Positions 23,301-36,600 of a stretch of DNA of 64,000 nt are shown here, one piece after another. Under the pieces are notes generated by a model that was not told the origin of the DNA, ran no database searches, and was given only the letters and a program-made list of their open reading frames with translations. Both the position numbers and the translations under genes were made by a program. The stretch is from Struthidea cinerea (taxonomy: Eukaryota > Chordata > Aves > Passeriformes > Corcoracidae). The stretch spans positions 514,893-578,892 of the forward strand of contig VZTI01004815.1 of the NCBI GenBank assembly GCA_013397865.1, read 5' to 3'. Each line of letters begins with the position of its first letter. Within the stretch, counting starts at the first letter, position 1.

Positions 23301-26300
23301 AGAGCAGGTGAGGATATTGCAGCAGGTTCAGCCGCAGCACTCACGACACCAATCTCTCAAAAAGGCCTTCTCCCAGTTGCTCCCAGCTCTTAGCCCTTGT
23401 CGCCAGCCTCGTGGGAAGGGAAGGGGAGCCGGCCTGCCATCCGTTCCCCTTGGCTGCACTGCCCTCCAGGTAAATGGGAGCCTTCAGCCATTAAAAAGGC
23501 TTTTAGCAGGAAGTCATGCCGGCTGGTGGCTGCCTGGGCGTGAAGAGCCGCTCCAGAAGAGGCAGGAGGAAACCTGTTCCCCTGTGTGAGGAGAGGACAA
23601 CGGGGTCAACAGCACAGAAGATCTGTCCCTCTTGCTCAGGTGACAGTGGCAGAGCCATCCCAGAAAGCCACTTCCGAACCGGGAGATAAACCGGGACCAT
23701 AGATAGCAATCAGACAGAAATCTAAAGGGTTATAATGAATAATGAAAATTGAGCAGTTTCTCCCTCCTTATTCCCTCTCCATGCTGGTCCTAAGCCACTC
23801 CACCAGCTTTGGTTGGATCTCCAACTTGACCCAGCTGAGGATGTAACTGCTAGGAGAACAGAGCCAGAGATTTGGGCTTGGATCTGTTCCTTCCTTTCAG
23901 CCACAGCCCACATCTCATTTTCCTTGCAACAGGGGTGATGTGGATGTGCTGTGCCATGCTAACCACTCGGCTGGGCAGCCTCTCTGGCCAATAAAAGTGG
24001 ATTAACAAGGATTATTGACCAGATGGGGTTAATGGTGATCATCAGCTGCAGATCTGGCCCCTTCTGGCCATTAATCCCCCGAAAAACCCCTGCTCAGAGA
24101 CCATCATTGCTTTAACGAGGCAACGCAATAAATGCATTACTACATATTTTTTAATCAATCCTTTATGCAGGGACTGTAGAAAATGAACTTCATCAAAAGG
24201 ATATTACATGCTCATATTGCAGCACATTCACCAGTATGGTTTTCTTAGGAAAAAACAGGAAGTGGTATATTTAGGGTGCTCTTCCAAAAAGCCACGTTTA
24301 CAATGCTAGCGCTTTTTCCAGCCCACGTTTTCTCACTTGTTGCTGTCCCAAGGAAACATGGGGTTTGGAAATCTTCCCGTTACACATCCTGTCTTAACAT
24401 GAAGCCCAGTTTCCTTATCCTCCTGAAGTGGTGCCTGAAGGGGCTCAGCCCTCCGTGCCGTGGCAAGGTGGCCAAGTGCCAGAGCTGATGGGGAGAGGAG
24501 GTCGTGCTCTCACCCTCACACTTGTCACCAGAAAATCAGTGCTGAAGCAGAGATATCCACCTCACCGCAGGGATATTCATCTCATCACAAGGAACACAAA
24601 ACTATGGACAGAAGGACTTATCTCCCATGTAGAAGGGGAAAGACTGAACTTCCCAAAAACCTCTGCCTAAGGAAGATCCAGCTCCAAGGACAAGAGTTTA
24701 CCCTTGTAACAGAGAGCTGTTCTCACCACTGGCAATATAAACTCCTTAATTAACGAAGGTTGGATGGACACAGAAGTGGACTGGAATGATTTCTAGCCTA
24801 AAAAAGAAATAAAGAAGAAATCCAGACCCACCCAACACCCATTCTGCCCCCATATCTGAAGTCAGATAAGGATGTGCTCCTCCTCTCCCCTCTCCCCACC
24901 ATTTCTATGGATTTGGCTTTCAGTCCTTCCTGCACCAGGTCTGAGAAAGCCGGGGGGAACAAAGGCAGCTCCGAGAGCGCTGGGAGGGTCCCCCCGAAGC
25001 CGAGAGCCGCCGACCTGCAGGGCCCTGCCTTCCCCGGGCAGAGAGCCCCAGCAGTTATTAATGTCGCTGTCACCACCCCGCTGCTGGGTATTCCTCTTTC
25101 AGCTGATGGGAACACGGCCCTCGGAAAAGCCCGAGCAGCACTTCAGGGTCTGATCGCCCATTTCCTGAAGCAGTTTACCTGAAGGACCGTGTCTAATAGA
25201 GTGATTATAAGGGCACTGATTTACCTTATCTGGAACTAAACTGATTATTTCTCATACTTTGTGGTATTTAATAGGAGAAAAGGAGGGAGGGGGATGAGGG
25301 GAAAAAAGCGCTACCTGATTAGGAGTTCAAGAGCCTATTCTGCAGAGCCATAATAAAACTTAAAAGAATTTGTGACGAGGAAACAAAGTACCCTTTGTTG
25401 GAAACAAAAGGAGAGGAGAGAAAAATCTTCCAGTATCCATAACAGAAACCTGCACGCCACCCTCCAGCGCAAACAGACTTAGGTGCTTCAGAAAAAGGCA
25501 GCTGACCTCCCAGCAAGAACAAGGATGGTCGGAAAAACATATTCTCAACGGCTCCGCGCCCCGGGACAAACAAAGGGTTTTAAAGATCACATTAACGTTA
25601 CGGCCGAGCCACTCAAGCAAGGCAAAACTAAACATTATTAACACCAAACTGGAAAACGGGCAGTGCCGCAGATGTGTCACGCGAAGGGAAACCTTAATTC
25701 CGCTGGAATTAAGAAATAATAAATTCTCCTTTCACAGCGCCACGGCGATACCAAAATAGCTGCTGGTTTCCAGCAGGTAACGCCTGCATTAAAACAAATG
25801 AGGAATCCTTTTATTACAGCTCTCGCTAAACACTGCTTTCTTTCCTGGTCATTTATTCCAGCCTTTAGCCAGCATGGGTTTTTCCTTTCAAGAGGGATAT
25901 TGCAAGTTTTTTTTTTTTTTTTTCCCTTGGACAGCACTTATAGAGGTCACACACATTTTACAAGATAAAGATTCGGGCAATGAGCTCTTTAATATATGAG
26001 GAGAAGCTGACAAACAGAGAGGTCTCTCCCCCAGTTCCTATGAAAGGAGAGGAAATATGTGCCCTTATTCAGAAGTTGCATCCTTTTTTTTCCTTTCTCT
26101 CTCTTTTTGTTTTTAATAACTGAAATTTATGTGCATCAGCAAACTTTTGGGCATTGTTCTTCCCAAACTAAACTGTTCCTTACAGCCTCATGTTTACTGA
26201 AGCCTAAAATTAGAACTGACAGCAATTCACTGCAACAAAGTGGACTTCTTTCCCTGCCTGCCTGTAGCCCGCATCCCATTCACGGCCTCGAAATCCAGGC

Positions 26301-26518
26301 ATCTCTTGACACTCATCTGCCCGGAGAAGAAAAATAGGGCAGGGCTGAGGGCCGGCTGAGGGCTGGAGTGCTGCCGCCTCTCCTGGGGAGAGCTCACCTT
26401 GGCACCGCCGGTATTCCCGCTCCTCTCCCTCGCCCGTGCCGGCCTTTGCCGCCAGGAGCGTGTCCAGAGCTCGCTCGCACTCCTGCAGCAGCACGGCCAC
26501 GGCGCTTTGATTATTCAT
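6892..26518 (-). CDS. ALPK1: ALPK1, alpha-protein kinase 1 (ADP-heptose sensor kinase), 13 coding exons
   Basis: ALPK1 is a cytosolic innate immune receptor. Its N-terminal helical domain binds bacterial ADP-heptose, and its C-terminal atypical alpha-kinase phosphorylates TIFA. Coding exons, 5' to 3' on the minus strand: 26518-26398, 23287-23133, 15342-15144, 14263-14204, 13566-13480, 12797-12721, 11713-11618, 11234-11130, 10733-8732, 8459-8306, 7773-7611, 7520-7334, 7088-6892. Every junction is GT-AG and in phase. The sum is 3603 bases, or 1200 residues plus TAG, against 1244 in human. The start ATG at 26518 gives MNNQ, the same beginning as human ALPK1. It lies 19 bases inside an exon whose acceptor is at 26538-26539, so at least one non-coding 5' exon lies further upstream. 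Both terminal domains are strongly conserved and the middle is not. An intact, functional gene is the simplest reading. Confidence 0.95.
8732..10733 (-). CDS. ALPK1: ALPK1 large central exon: Ser-rich disordered linker
   Basis: This single 2002-base exon encodes about residues 301-967. The first ~100 residues finish the helical N-terminal domain (for example KQELHSFIKAAFCLATVHRW). A long low-complexity stretch rich in Ser, Glu, Gly and Pro follows, with no recognisable fold. The end rejoins conserved sequence just before the kinase domain (LLAGVEHNWLVQRL). Human ALPK1 has the same design, with a large exon encoding the linker. The exon enters in phase 0 from the acceptor at 10734-10735 and leaves with one base at a GTAAGT donor. 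The linker differs much more from human than either end domain does. Confidence 0.93.
11130..26518 (-). CDS. ALPK1: ALPK1 N-terminal ADP-heptose-sensing domain (coding exons 1-8)
   Basis: Coding exons 1-8 encode residues 1-300, the alpha-helical ligand-binding domain. Up to at least residue 233 the numbering matches human ALPK1 without a gap. The residues I recall as lining the human ADP-heptose pocket are all present: F61 (in WPFVPERW), R150 and R153 (in LIRQARLAV), and D231 and K233 (in LPQPDKKG). Exon 5 (13566-13480) needs care. A different frame is open right through it, but only the frame entering from exon 4 gives the conserved TWRYAEESDRILVQAVCLQI segment. The domain contacts the kinase domain in the folded protein. 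Pocket assignments come from memory of the human structure and mutagenesis. The conservation is read directly from the sequence. Confidence 0.92.
16187..16224. repeat. Poly(T) tract in ALPK1 intron
   Basis: A run of 13 T, two C and then 23 T. Read on the minus strand, the sense strand of ALPK1, this is an A-rich tract. Confidence 0.9.
17273..17300. repeat. (GA)n microsatellite
   Basis: Fourteen AG dinucleotides in a row, followed by an imperfect AAAGAGCGAG continuation. Intronic in ALPK1. Confidence 0.9.
18636..18738. other. Assembly gap (103 N) with duplicated 23-bp flanks
   Basis: The run of N is bordered on the left (18613-18635) and right (18739-18761) by the same 23 bases, beginning AATTACCTCAAG and ending TTCATCCT. 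Identical contig ends on both sides of a gap of about 100 N usually mean that two overlapping contigs were scaffolded without being merged. The true missing sequence may therefore be nil, and one 23-bp copy may be artificial. Confidence 0.85.
23288..26397. other. ALPK1 intron between coding exons 1 and 2; nothing supportable
   Basis: A 3.1-kb intron. I see no coding exon, RNA gene or recognisable transposon. It has modest AT-rich blocks and a short T tract near 25909-25923. Confidence 0.5.
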
Positions 26519-26537
26519 GAGGGCTGATCCCACTCGG
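26519..26537 (-). other. ALPK1: ALPK1 5' UTR part of first coding exon
   Basis: On the minus strand a CAG acceptor at 26538-26539 precedes 19 non-coding bases and then the MNNQ start codon. The start exon is therefore an internal exon, and transcription must begin farther upstream (higher coordinates). Confidence 0.6.
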
Positions 26538-29500
26538 CTGTGAATTGGGTGTCCCCGGGTGCACGGTGATCAATTACTTAGGAGAAGACACGGGGTCCAA
26601 ATGAAAAGGATCCCTTCAAGGCCGAGGTACCTGGCAAACAAAGGAGGGGGAAAATGATTAACTAAAGTATCATCAATTATCTGAAAGGCTCAAGCAGGGG
26701 GAAATAATAGGGGAAATACATGAAAATACATGACAGCGTCGGAGGACTTTATTAGAGGAGTGTGTGAAATCACTGCAGGGTCCTGGTGACAGTGTGTGAG
26801 GGGAACATCTCCGAGGTGCCGGGGAGACAGGACAGGCTCATCAATGGAGCCATGACATCCCGAGCAGGGAAGTGACTGTCGGGGCTGTGCCGAAGCCCTT
26901 TGCACCTGGGCGGCTATCACCCCGGGAGGCTGTCGCACACAGTTAGCCTGCACTGAATGGCAGAGTGGGGGATGCTGTGTGCATTTCCCAGACCATGGAG
27001 ACTCTCTCTTTTACCCTGGGATGCCATCCCGTGTGTGAATGTTCTCCATGTATGTCCCACTGCAAGCCCTCCAGGTGCTTAGGACATTGCCAGTGGTGAT
27101 GCAGGAAACCCCCAGCATTTCCATGACAGGTATCTGGCTCAGCACCTGCCAGAAGACTTGGAGAGCTTTCAAAAATTAAGCACAAAACGAATATTTTGGT
27201 TTTTTTCTCCCCACCAGTGTGATGACGGTATCGATTAGAAAACTGTTCCTGCAGTTGGAAGCAACACAGCCAGTAACGGCCTCAGTGAAAACATATCTAA
27301 AATTGGGGAAACATTATGGCTGTGAAGGAGGAAGGGGAGCGCAAAGGAACACACACGCAGGCACAGTTGGCTCTGCTGACTGGAAACCACTCACACTTTA
27401 GCTGCTACGCTTCCAGGCAGTTTTTTCCCTTTCTGCTGCGGCTCTGGGATGGCTGGATCCCGGAGCTGGTGGCAGATAGGCTGTGCTCTCAACGGCACTG
27501 AGCAGGAGCAAGCTGCCAGGCTGAAAAGCAGAGGGCAAAAGAGACGCACTCATGCGAAAGCAGAGAGGATCAGAGAGCCTGCCGTGGAAGGGCAGGTGGA
27601 GCAGGGCAAAAGATGGGATTCATCAGCAAAGAGCCTGGAGGCAGGAGCTACTCAGTGGGGCTCTGACTGACTCGGCAGACAAATGTCACAGAAAGGAGAA
27701 ATTTAAAAAGTAGCTGTAAAAGGCTGACCAAGGGAAGGAGCACAAGCACATAAGGGAGGCTGGAGAGCAAATAAGAGATCAGCCAGAGGCAGAGCCATGG
27801 ATAAAAGCAGAAGGAAAACCTAGAAAGTGTTCCCCATCTTTTTAGCCCCAAGTAAGAGCCACCAGGGCCACCTTCTGCAGGGTTTGAGCCAGCTGAGCAC
27901 AGCTGGGTGCTGGGATCACATCCCTGTGGATGCACCAGGCACAGGGCCCATTGAGGGGCTCCCATCAGGAGCAAAAGGAGATGGGGCCAGAGACAGGGCT
28001 GGGGACAAAGCTACAGCATGGTCCAAAGTCCACGCAGGAGATGGGGCTGAACTACCTGTCATTGACAAAGATGAGTCCAAAAAAGGGCACGACGACGGGA
28101 TTTGCTCATGGCTCAATGTCCAAGTCCACATCCTAGTTCACAAAGGTCCCCTCTCCCTAAGGACCTCTGGGTTGGCAGGGACCAGGCAGACCTCTGAACC
28201 TGGGGACAACAGCCAGAAAGCAGAGTCCTCTGCTCCCACCCTGCCAGGTCTAGACAAGCTGATCCAGTTGCTGGGTATCCGTCAGGGAAAAGAAAAGCAT
28301 AGTCACAGTAACACACCTATGCCAGTGTTGCTTGCTCTGTTAACTGCACTGACATCTGCTAATTGATTTATCCGATTACCCAGCCCTGTGGGAAGGAGTG
28401 TGTGGCTGTCCCGGGAGTACCTCCCAGGTTGGGATGAAGCATCCCTGCCATCTGGCCCAGACTCCATTCCTTTGTGTAATTGATTTCTCAAAAATTTCAT
28501 TTTCCAGGGAGCCCACTTAAGTGACTACCAAGAACATATACACCTGCCTCGAATCCACGGTGGACTGCAGTCCTGGGAACTGGGACCTGGAAGCTGCTTC
28601 AAGAGCATGCAGAAGCACGTTGGAGAAGGCCTGTGCTCAGCTGCCACCTCGCAGCCTGTAAATAAATGCTCATAAGCACAATTTGCTGTGGAGATGAACT
28701 GAAGCAAGCAAACACTGGGCTATTTCCCTTTACAAAAAATAACATGGCACTAGGAGCACCCAAGGGAGCTCATGGATGTGCTCCACTTCTCTGTGTTGCA
28801 GCCCAGAGCCCCAGATTAGACTTTTAAGCCCAGCTCTTGTTGGGTCTTTACTGCAGGCAGGAGGGCCCCGTGGCTTTGTGAGCCACACAAGCTGCCACTC
28901 TCACAAAGAGCTGCCGGGGCTTAGCAGGGAAGCTCAAATTAGTGTGGAAGTACAGCACTTGGCTTCCTTGGATTGGGAGGATTTAACTCACCGGGAAACT
29001 GCCAGGTCTGTAACAGTGATCTATGAATGTCAGCAAGGGAGGGATTTTTCTTCAGGTACATTTTTCCAAAGAATTGAATAAGCAGCAAGGACACGGAGTA
29101 ATAAAATAATGATTTACAACGGCAGCAGCACCGAAGTGCTGGAACCATAGAGAAAAGTGCAATAAACTGTACATTAGCGCTCAGAAGGTAGAGAGTCTTT
29201 TGAGACCCATCACTGGGGACAATGACTCGCATCATAAAATCAGCTTAAAATGCACCACAGAGCTTTAAACCACATCAGCATCCTTTACACAGATGCCACT
29301 TTGTAAGCTGTGTTCTGTGACAGCTGTGGCGTTGAGTGACAGCTGGGAGGGGGAAATAACCAGGCACGCAGCTTTCCTGGGGAAACACAGGACTCGAGCC
29401 TAAAGCCCAAGATGAGAACAGCAAAAACTTCTGGAGGCCTTTAGAACCCTCTCAATGGTTACTAATCAGCTTTCTCAAAGTTCCCTTAAATCCTAACAAG

Positions 29501-31430
29501 TGGTACTTTAAGGAGATGGTTTTGAAGTGGTAAAAATTGCAGCCTGACATGCTGCAAAACTGCCTGGACAAAAATGTTTCCTAAGCACGCACTTAAAAAT
29601 GCTCTTTGAAAACACATAATAAAAAAAATTTTGCATCAGATTGAGGATTTAAGCATTCCTTGGCAACAGGAAAGCTCCTTCACTCCAGTTTTGGGCAAAC
29701 CCCGCTTTTAAATGCTCGATGCAATTGTTAGACACTTTGAAACAGAAATTATGAGGGGAAAAAAAATCCGTGCCATTTCTGGTTGGAGCCTGGATTAAAA
29801 TAACTCCTCGCATCAAACATGAGGAAAAAATATTCCAAAGGTCTCAGGGGATGAGAAAATACATTTCTGTGGTCGCCCTCTAATTGGAGCTGGGGTTCAG
29901 AATAAGAGGGACGGAGGGAAGAATTGGGTGGGCGACAGAGAAATGATCTCTTTAATAAGAAATGGGCCATACTGTGACATTTCAGAGCCCTTGGGCTAGA
30001 AGACCGAATGATCTGTCAAGAGAAAGGAATTTTAAGTTCTGCCGTGGATGGAAGGAAGCCTGGGAGTCAATCTAGCTGGTTTAAGACTGCAATTAGCTTT
30101 GGAGGCTTTAAGAAAAGAGAAGATGTAATTGCTGCATTCAAACTTCAAATGCAGCAAGGATAACAAGCGCTGGTTTCTCGGACAACATCATTTGGGAAAT
30201 TTTCCACAGCATTATGGTCCTGAAACACAAATTAGAGATCGCCAGACCTTTTCTCTCTGAAAATATATTATCCTAATTTTCATCTTATTCAGGGTACCCT
30301 CCAGTTCCAGGGAGACTAATGAAGAGGAAGCAAAGACCTGATGAGTTCCATGTGGAGACTATATTTATGGATTAATCCCAACAGGGAGCAAATAAACCTT
30401 ATTCCCAGGGCTCTCGGTTGGGACTCGACACAATCAATCGAGGAATGGATAGTTATTTATGACTGAGGCTGTTTTGACTTTCAAATAAACATTTTAATTA
30501 TTTTAAGTGTTACACTGGAACTTAGAACGTGAGCCCGGTTTTCACTGCGGTGCCTTGCTCTCCTGCCTCCTAATCCCAAACCACTCCGGTCATTATGACA
30601 CCGTGCAAATGATACTGATTTTCACGCCTAAAACATTTGAAAGGTAAAACCCATGGACCAGGCAAACTAGGGAAGAAGAAGGAGGAAAAGGGAGGAGGAT
30701 CCCCCTGAGCGCAGCCAGCATAAATGAAAGGAACACCCTCAGACTGCACCGAGCCCAAAGCAGCAGAGGCGCCCAACTCTGAAACCCTTCTGTAATCAAG
30801 TTGCCACATCCTGACCCATCTTTGTGTCCTGCTTTTCTCTGCCTGCTCCAACAAGCAATTTTAATAACCAAAGTACTTAGGAGTGTTTCTTTTCTAACAG
30901 CTCATTTTCAATTCAAGTGCCTGCACCACTTGCACTGCCAGCTTTTCCCTTCAGCCTCATTTGGTGTACTGTGGCCCTTCCACTCGGGGCTTCCCTGAGG
31001 TTAATGAAGCCACACTCATTTTTAGGGAAGCTCTTTAGGCTGGTAGAGTCTCTTGCTCAATAAAGACAAGGGGTGAAATCACGACACAGAGGCAGTGCTA
31101 GAGCTGCTGTAGCTGTTGGAGTTATGGTCTCACCTTCACTCCATATTATGATATTTTATCTTCCATTGCTTTCTGGAGGGAGACAGGAAAAACTGCAGGA
31201 GATTGTCCTTGGAAGAGCAATGGAACATTAAGGCTGGTGTTTTTACCTGCAGCAGGTAAGAGGGAGCATGCACATCACACAGCACCCTCGGCTGCTCTCC
31301 CTCCCGTGGATTTGTGCACGAGCCTTCTGGAGTCCTTCCCGCCACTCCTGTCAAGAATAACAGGCTCAGCTTTATTTTTGGATTTGGCAGCTTGAGGAAT
31401 TAAAAACAAAAACAGAAAAAACCCCAAAAA

Positions 31431-31457
31431 CAAACAAACAAACAAACAAAAAAAAAA
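31431..31457. repeat. (CAAA)n microsatellite
   Basis: Tandem CAAA units running into an A tract, in the ALPK1-TIFA interval. Confidence 0.85.
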
Positions 31458-32482
31458 CCCAACCACAAACCCCAGGCTCATGATAACTTAGCAAAGGTTT
31501 CAATAATTGATTTAATATCATCTCCCACAGAAGGCGAGTTCAGTTTCCCTGAATATTTCAGTGCACACATGCTTGTGTTTTCCTTTCTTTGCAAAAAGAT
31601 GGTTTTAAAAAAATAAACAGATTTGCTAGGGGCTTTACTTAGTTAGTTAGCTAGTTTACTTCTCTGTAAGATTCAAGATTAGATGTTTTCTTTTGGTAAA
31701 GCTGGCCATCCCAACTGGCTGTATTAAAATAAGGAAGAATCTCAATCAAAAAGCCTCTCCTAAGGCAAGCTTTCTTGTTAATATGCACCAACATGAAAGG
31801 GTTTCTTTTCATCCTATACAACTACAGTGTGTGTAAATTGCAGGGGGCTCATTGGCATAAATCTTGGCTGTGACCTCTGAGGTAAACTGGATTTACATTA
31901 CTTTCTGACAAGAATTAAATGAAGGCCTTGTGGATATATGAACAGCCTTCTAGACTGCAACAGATGGGCATGAATGTGCTCCCTAGGCAAACTATCAGTG
32001 ACATCTGTGTCCTCCAAATTCTGGTGGTCTCAGCCAATTAGCAGGCAAAAGGGAAGAAAAAAAAAGCCGGCCCCTGCACAGCTTCCCCAGCCAGAGCCGA
32101 AGCAGAAGTGCTTCTGTTTGGAAATGGGATCAAGAACAGCCTCCAGCAGCAAGGAGGTGCTTTGCTGGCTGCTATAATGTGGAGGTAACACGACAGGAAA
32201 AGCTGAAGTAATTAGGTAGAACAGGTATTAATATTAACACAGGACAAATTCCAGCCCCAGCTAAGCCTGTGTGGGGCTAGGATAATGGGCTACCGTCATG
32301 GATTTACACTGCTGTAGCCAAGGATGGAGTTTTGCGCATCCTAAAAAGCAGAGGAGTGGTGAAAGTGAAGCCCGGTGCCTGACACAGCTAAGGCAGGAAA
32401 AGCCCCGCTCTTGATCCATATTCAAACCCCCACCACATCCCCCTCTCCCTGCAGAGGTAGCCAAAGAGAAACTCTGCCCATA

Positions 32483-32700
32483 CAGAATTATGGAATGTCT
32501 GAAGTCAGAAGGGACCCATGAGGATTCCCAAATCCACCTCCAAGCATTCCTCCTTGGGTGGATGGGGTCCGGGAAGCAACATACTCGATGGCCACTGCAC
32601 CTGCCTGTTCCAAAGCTCAGTGCTTTGTGGAAGAGCACTTCAGCTGCAAACATCCTGGGGGAAAAAGCCTTTCTAGTTTTGTTTGTCGGAATGAGGTTTG
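32483..32700 (-). mobile_element. Probable degraded CR1 LINE 3' fragment
   Basis: From 32483 the plus strand reads AGAATTATGGAATGTC, then an AGAAGGGACCCA block and a TCCACCTCC block. This follows the reverse complement of one avian CR1 3'-end consensus at roughly three-quarters identity by eye. The later GCCTGTTCCAAAG and GGGGAAAAAGCCTTTCT blocks fit farther along the same consensus. The element would be 5'-truncated and in minus orientation. The right boundary is uncertain. Confidence 0.5.
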
Positions 32701-33057
32701 GGATTTCTTGGTGCAGCACAGACACAGAACAGAGCCAAAGCCACACAGCAACTGCTCACCACACGGAGCTGGCCGAAGGGGCATCAGGGAGTCAAAACCC
32801 ACCTCCAGCCTACACCAGAGCCATGGTTTTAGGCCAGCTATACCAGAGGAGTGACCCAGACCAACACAAAACGTGAAGCTTATTCTCTGTCTCCCAGTTT
32901 TTAATGGAGCTGCCATGGCAGGAGCAGGCAGGACCTCTGGCTAAAAGCAGGGTATAGAACAAAAGCACCTGTTGTTTTGCCCTGGTCATGACTTTTCAGA
33001 GAGGCCACTTGGGTGCTTTTCCCTCACCACTGCTATCCCAAGTACTACTAGGGGATG

Positions 33058-33094
33058 TAAAAAAAAAGAAAAAAGAAAAAAAGAAAAAAAAGGG
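33058..33094. repeat. A-rich (AAAAAAG)n simple repeat
   Basis: Alternating A runs and single G residues over about 37 bases, in the ALPK1-TIFA interval. Confidence 0.85.
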
Positions 33095-33609
33095 AATAAT
33101 TAAGGGGCAGATCAATAAATTAAAAAGTTCTAAAAAAAAGAAAAAGGAAAAAAGGCATAATGAATTTGGTACAGCACATATTTTTAGATCAAAGATGCCT
33201 TTGAAGTGACAAACCCTTAATCCATAAACTACTGAAGCACTTCCTTTCTCTCCCAAACTACTTGTTGTCAAATAAAATGGAAGTTAAGGAAATTATCTTT
33301 ATCTGAAAATGGCCAAAAGAAGCCATCACCTAATGACAGCCTTGTCAAAATGACAATTGGGGAAATTGTTAGGAAGGGGAGGCCTGACGACTGGAGGAAT
33401 AAGCTGGCTGTTTGCTCTAATCTGGTCAGGCAGGCCCCACACAATTCCAGTCAGCTTGCTGTGTGAAACAGCTAAGTCTTTGTCAACGCAGGCAGGGGCT
33501 GGAAAGACTTCTCTTTCATGAATATGTATCACCACCCTCCACGTCTACAGAAAAAAACCCCAAACCTTCCAAACAGCAAAATAAAAAAAAAAAAAAAAAA
33601 GCATAGAAA

Positions 33610-33614
33610 NNNNN
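33610..33614. other. 5-N gap inside a duplicated poly(A)-GCAT motif
   Basis: Both sides of the five N carry an A run followed by GCATRGAAA (R is A on the left and G on the right). The duplication suggests an unresolved overlap or a homopolymer-related assembly error, not a sizeable missing piece. Confidence 0.75.
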
Positions 33615-36600
33615 AAAAAAAAAAAAAAAGCATGGAAAATAAATCCCAGAACAACAAAATCCTGAGATATGGAGCTGCACGGAAAGAAAAAACGGCTGAG
33701 CAATGAAAGCGCACGTTTTGGAAGTGCAGCCAGCAGGACCCTCTTCCCAAAGGCTTTCTTTGCACTTTTATGCCCCAGCAGACTGGGATGAGGCACTTCA
33801 AGTGCACAAAGGCAGAACGGCCCATCGGGGTATTTAATGTCCATCACTGTGTTTTATATTTGGCGTTGGTGAGCACCAAACCCGGGGCCACGGACACACA
33901 CGGCTGGGCTGGTGAGACGGAGCTCCCAGGAATTCCCTGTGCGAGGAGGGAAGCATCCGGAGCGGGTCCAAACACTTCCAAGGGTAGGCACAGAGGCAGC
34001 TTTGGACCAGGGATAGAAATTTCCTGCGAAGCTGAAAAACTCAGGGAGAATGGGTTCCTTGAGAGGCAACAACGCGACCGAGGTGAGAAGTGCACGGTGA
34101 CTCCCCAGAGCTCCCACTGAAATTATTTTCTGAGAGACGTCCACGACATCTGTAAATAAAACCCTTCAAAATACCTTGACTCAGGCAGTTGGAATTGCGG
34201 ATCACCTTGAAGTTTGGGAGATTTTTTTTACCTTTGTACAATGCTAAATCTCGAGCATTCTGAAGACCGGCATAATAGTGAAATAGGAGAGCCAAAGAAA
34301 GCCTACTGGGCCGCTGGTGGAGGCAGATGTACAGGCAGAAAGTGCCTTAAAAAGGTGAAATGGCTCAGAAATGCATGTCAGAAACACTGTGTCTCTGCAG
34401 GACGGATGCTGAAACCCCTGTAAACCCAAAAATGATGTTTAAAGCCATGGATGGGCAGATGGGAAGAGAACACATGACGGAACAAAGCCTATGCCTGCTG
34501 CAGAAAACCCAAATGAAGATATTTTAAGATGTGGTGGGTTTTGTCTCTGTTGGAGAACTGCGACATCATTAAAGCATTCAACAAAGCCTGGAAAGTTACC
34601 TTCACGTGCTTGTTGCTACCTTTTTAACTCTGCTTGTAAAACTGCAAACTAGATCTTGATTTATTACAGAGAGCTCGTGGTGATATTATAAACTTCAGTT
34701 TTTCTCGAAACAACAACCAGAGTATGAAAGTTTGGCTCCCAGCAGAGGTATCAAGACACAATGCCCAATTTTGAGATTCCCAATATTATGCAATGTTTGC
34801 TGTAGACATTTCCATTTCATTAGCATATTCTACTTTACATGAAATCCAGCAATGAATGCTGTCCCTGATCTAAGGCTAATCCTCTTTAAAGAGCTACAGG
34901 CTATACTACATGTGGCCACAGCCACGGTTATGCCAGGGCCGAATCGCTTTGAAGCCTATTGAACAGTGTTCCCTTGTGAGACCATACACAGAGCCATCAA
35001 CCGATGCTCCCTGCGCTGTGAAATCCCGCTGTGCCCATCACCAGGAGTTTCTGACTGGAGTCCCAGGCAAGGGGCTGCCAACAAGGAAGAGACACCCAGC
35101 TGCCTTCGCCACCCCTCAGTGCCAATTCATGTGCCTGCAGTAATAAGAATCCTTTTTTCCTAAACCTCAGCAGCAACTGCTCCAAGGGAGGGCTTCCAGA
35201 ACAATCAAAGGTGAAGGTGAACCAGGCACGTGCTTCCCTGAGTAGGAAGGAAGCTGCTTGAGTAGTTTGGGACACAGACATATCTATCTTTGAAGAAAAA
35301 GGAGAGAAATGGTCATGTATGTACCTGCAAGGCTGCATTGCTCACAGCTGGGTGTCCTTAAATGCTATAAACTGAGATAACGGAGTTGTGATTTTACTGC
35401 CACACAATGCAAAATCTTCCACACCTTCACATCGATACAAATGCAAAGGGGAAAAAAAAATAAAACAACTAAAAGATCACTATATGCTCTGGTCCACTAC
35501 ATATCAGCAAAATACAGCTTGTATTATCTTTAACTGTTCAAAATTACTTTCTTTGTTCAACAAAGGGAAGTGGAAAGGTCAGTTCTGCTCAGCCTGCACT
35601 GTACACATGAAATTTTCTCTGTCTGAATGATGTCAAACCAGACAGGGAGAGTAGATTCAGCCTCCACAGTAAAACGTGGGGCCTGGTGAAGGCAATGTTC
35701 AACCTCCTCGCTATCAAAATAGCCGCATAAACTATTTTTGCCTTTGCAACTCTTAATTTTCTTCATTAGGAGAAAATCCAGGCAGAGGGAGAAAGGGTCC
35801 GGAGGAAAAAAACCAACCAAAAGGTGGAGGGAGCGACAGAGGGAATAGGAAAAGTAATCAGGAGGATGGTGAGAGTGAAGAACAGCAGACAGCAGGAGGG
35901 GCAGGGCGATGGAAGAGAAACTGAGAAGGAAGAGAAAGGGAGAAGCCAGAGAGGCTCCAAAGGAGGACCAAGGGCAGATCATGATGTAGAACGAAAATGA
36001 GAACTTGGAAAGTGACATAAACAAAGTCCATCTTGTAAGGGATAGTTCTCCTCAGCAGTCAAGGTGAGATTCCTCATCAGTTTATTCAGATCAGATGAGA
36101 CAAAAAGAGAAGTGGAAGAGTTCTTTCTCCTGAGTAAACAAGGAGCAAAGAAAGAAATAAACAGAGGGAACTGTGCTCTCTCTTCCTCCTTCGGAAGGTC
36201 TCTTTGCTTACGGAGTGGAGCTGTTCTGGGCACTGGGAGCTAAAACTTCAGTGAACACACGTCCTCCCCGTGCATCTCTCTTCCCTCTCACACTGACATC
36301 CAGTGGAATACACTGGGATATCTTCGGAGTACACCTGTCTTTGAGAAGGGCCTATTTCTTTTCTGTTTGAACACGAGGCACTTGGTTGCTGTACAGTAAC
36401 AACAACTCATTGCAGAACCTCACTACAGGTTGTTGCATACTCCATTAGGCCTTTCCCACCTCTTGGAAGTTACCGCTGCCATTATTACCATTAACTTACA
36501 GGTACCTCGACAGCTCTTGCACTACCAAAGTGAAATTTATGACTTAAAGCGAAAAATAAAGAAAATGCAACGAAAAAAACCCACAAACCAACAACTAATA

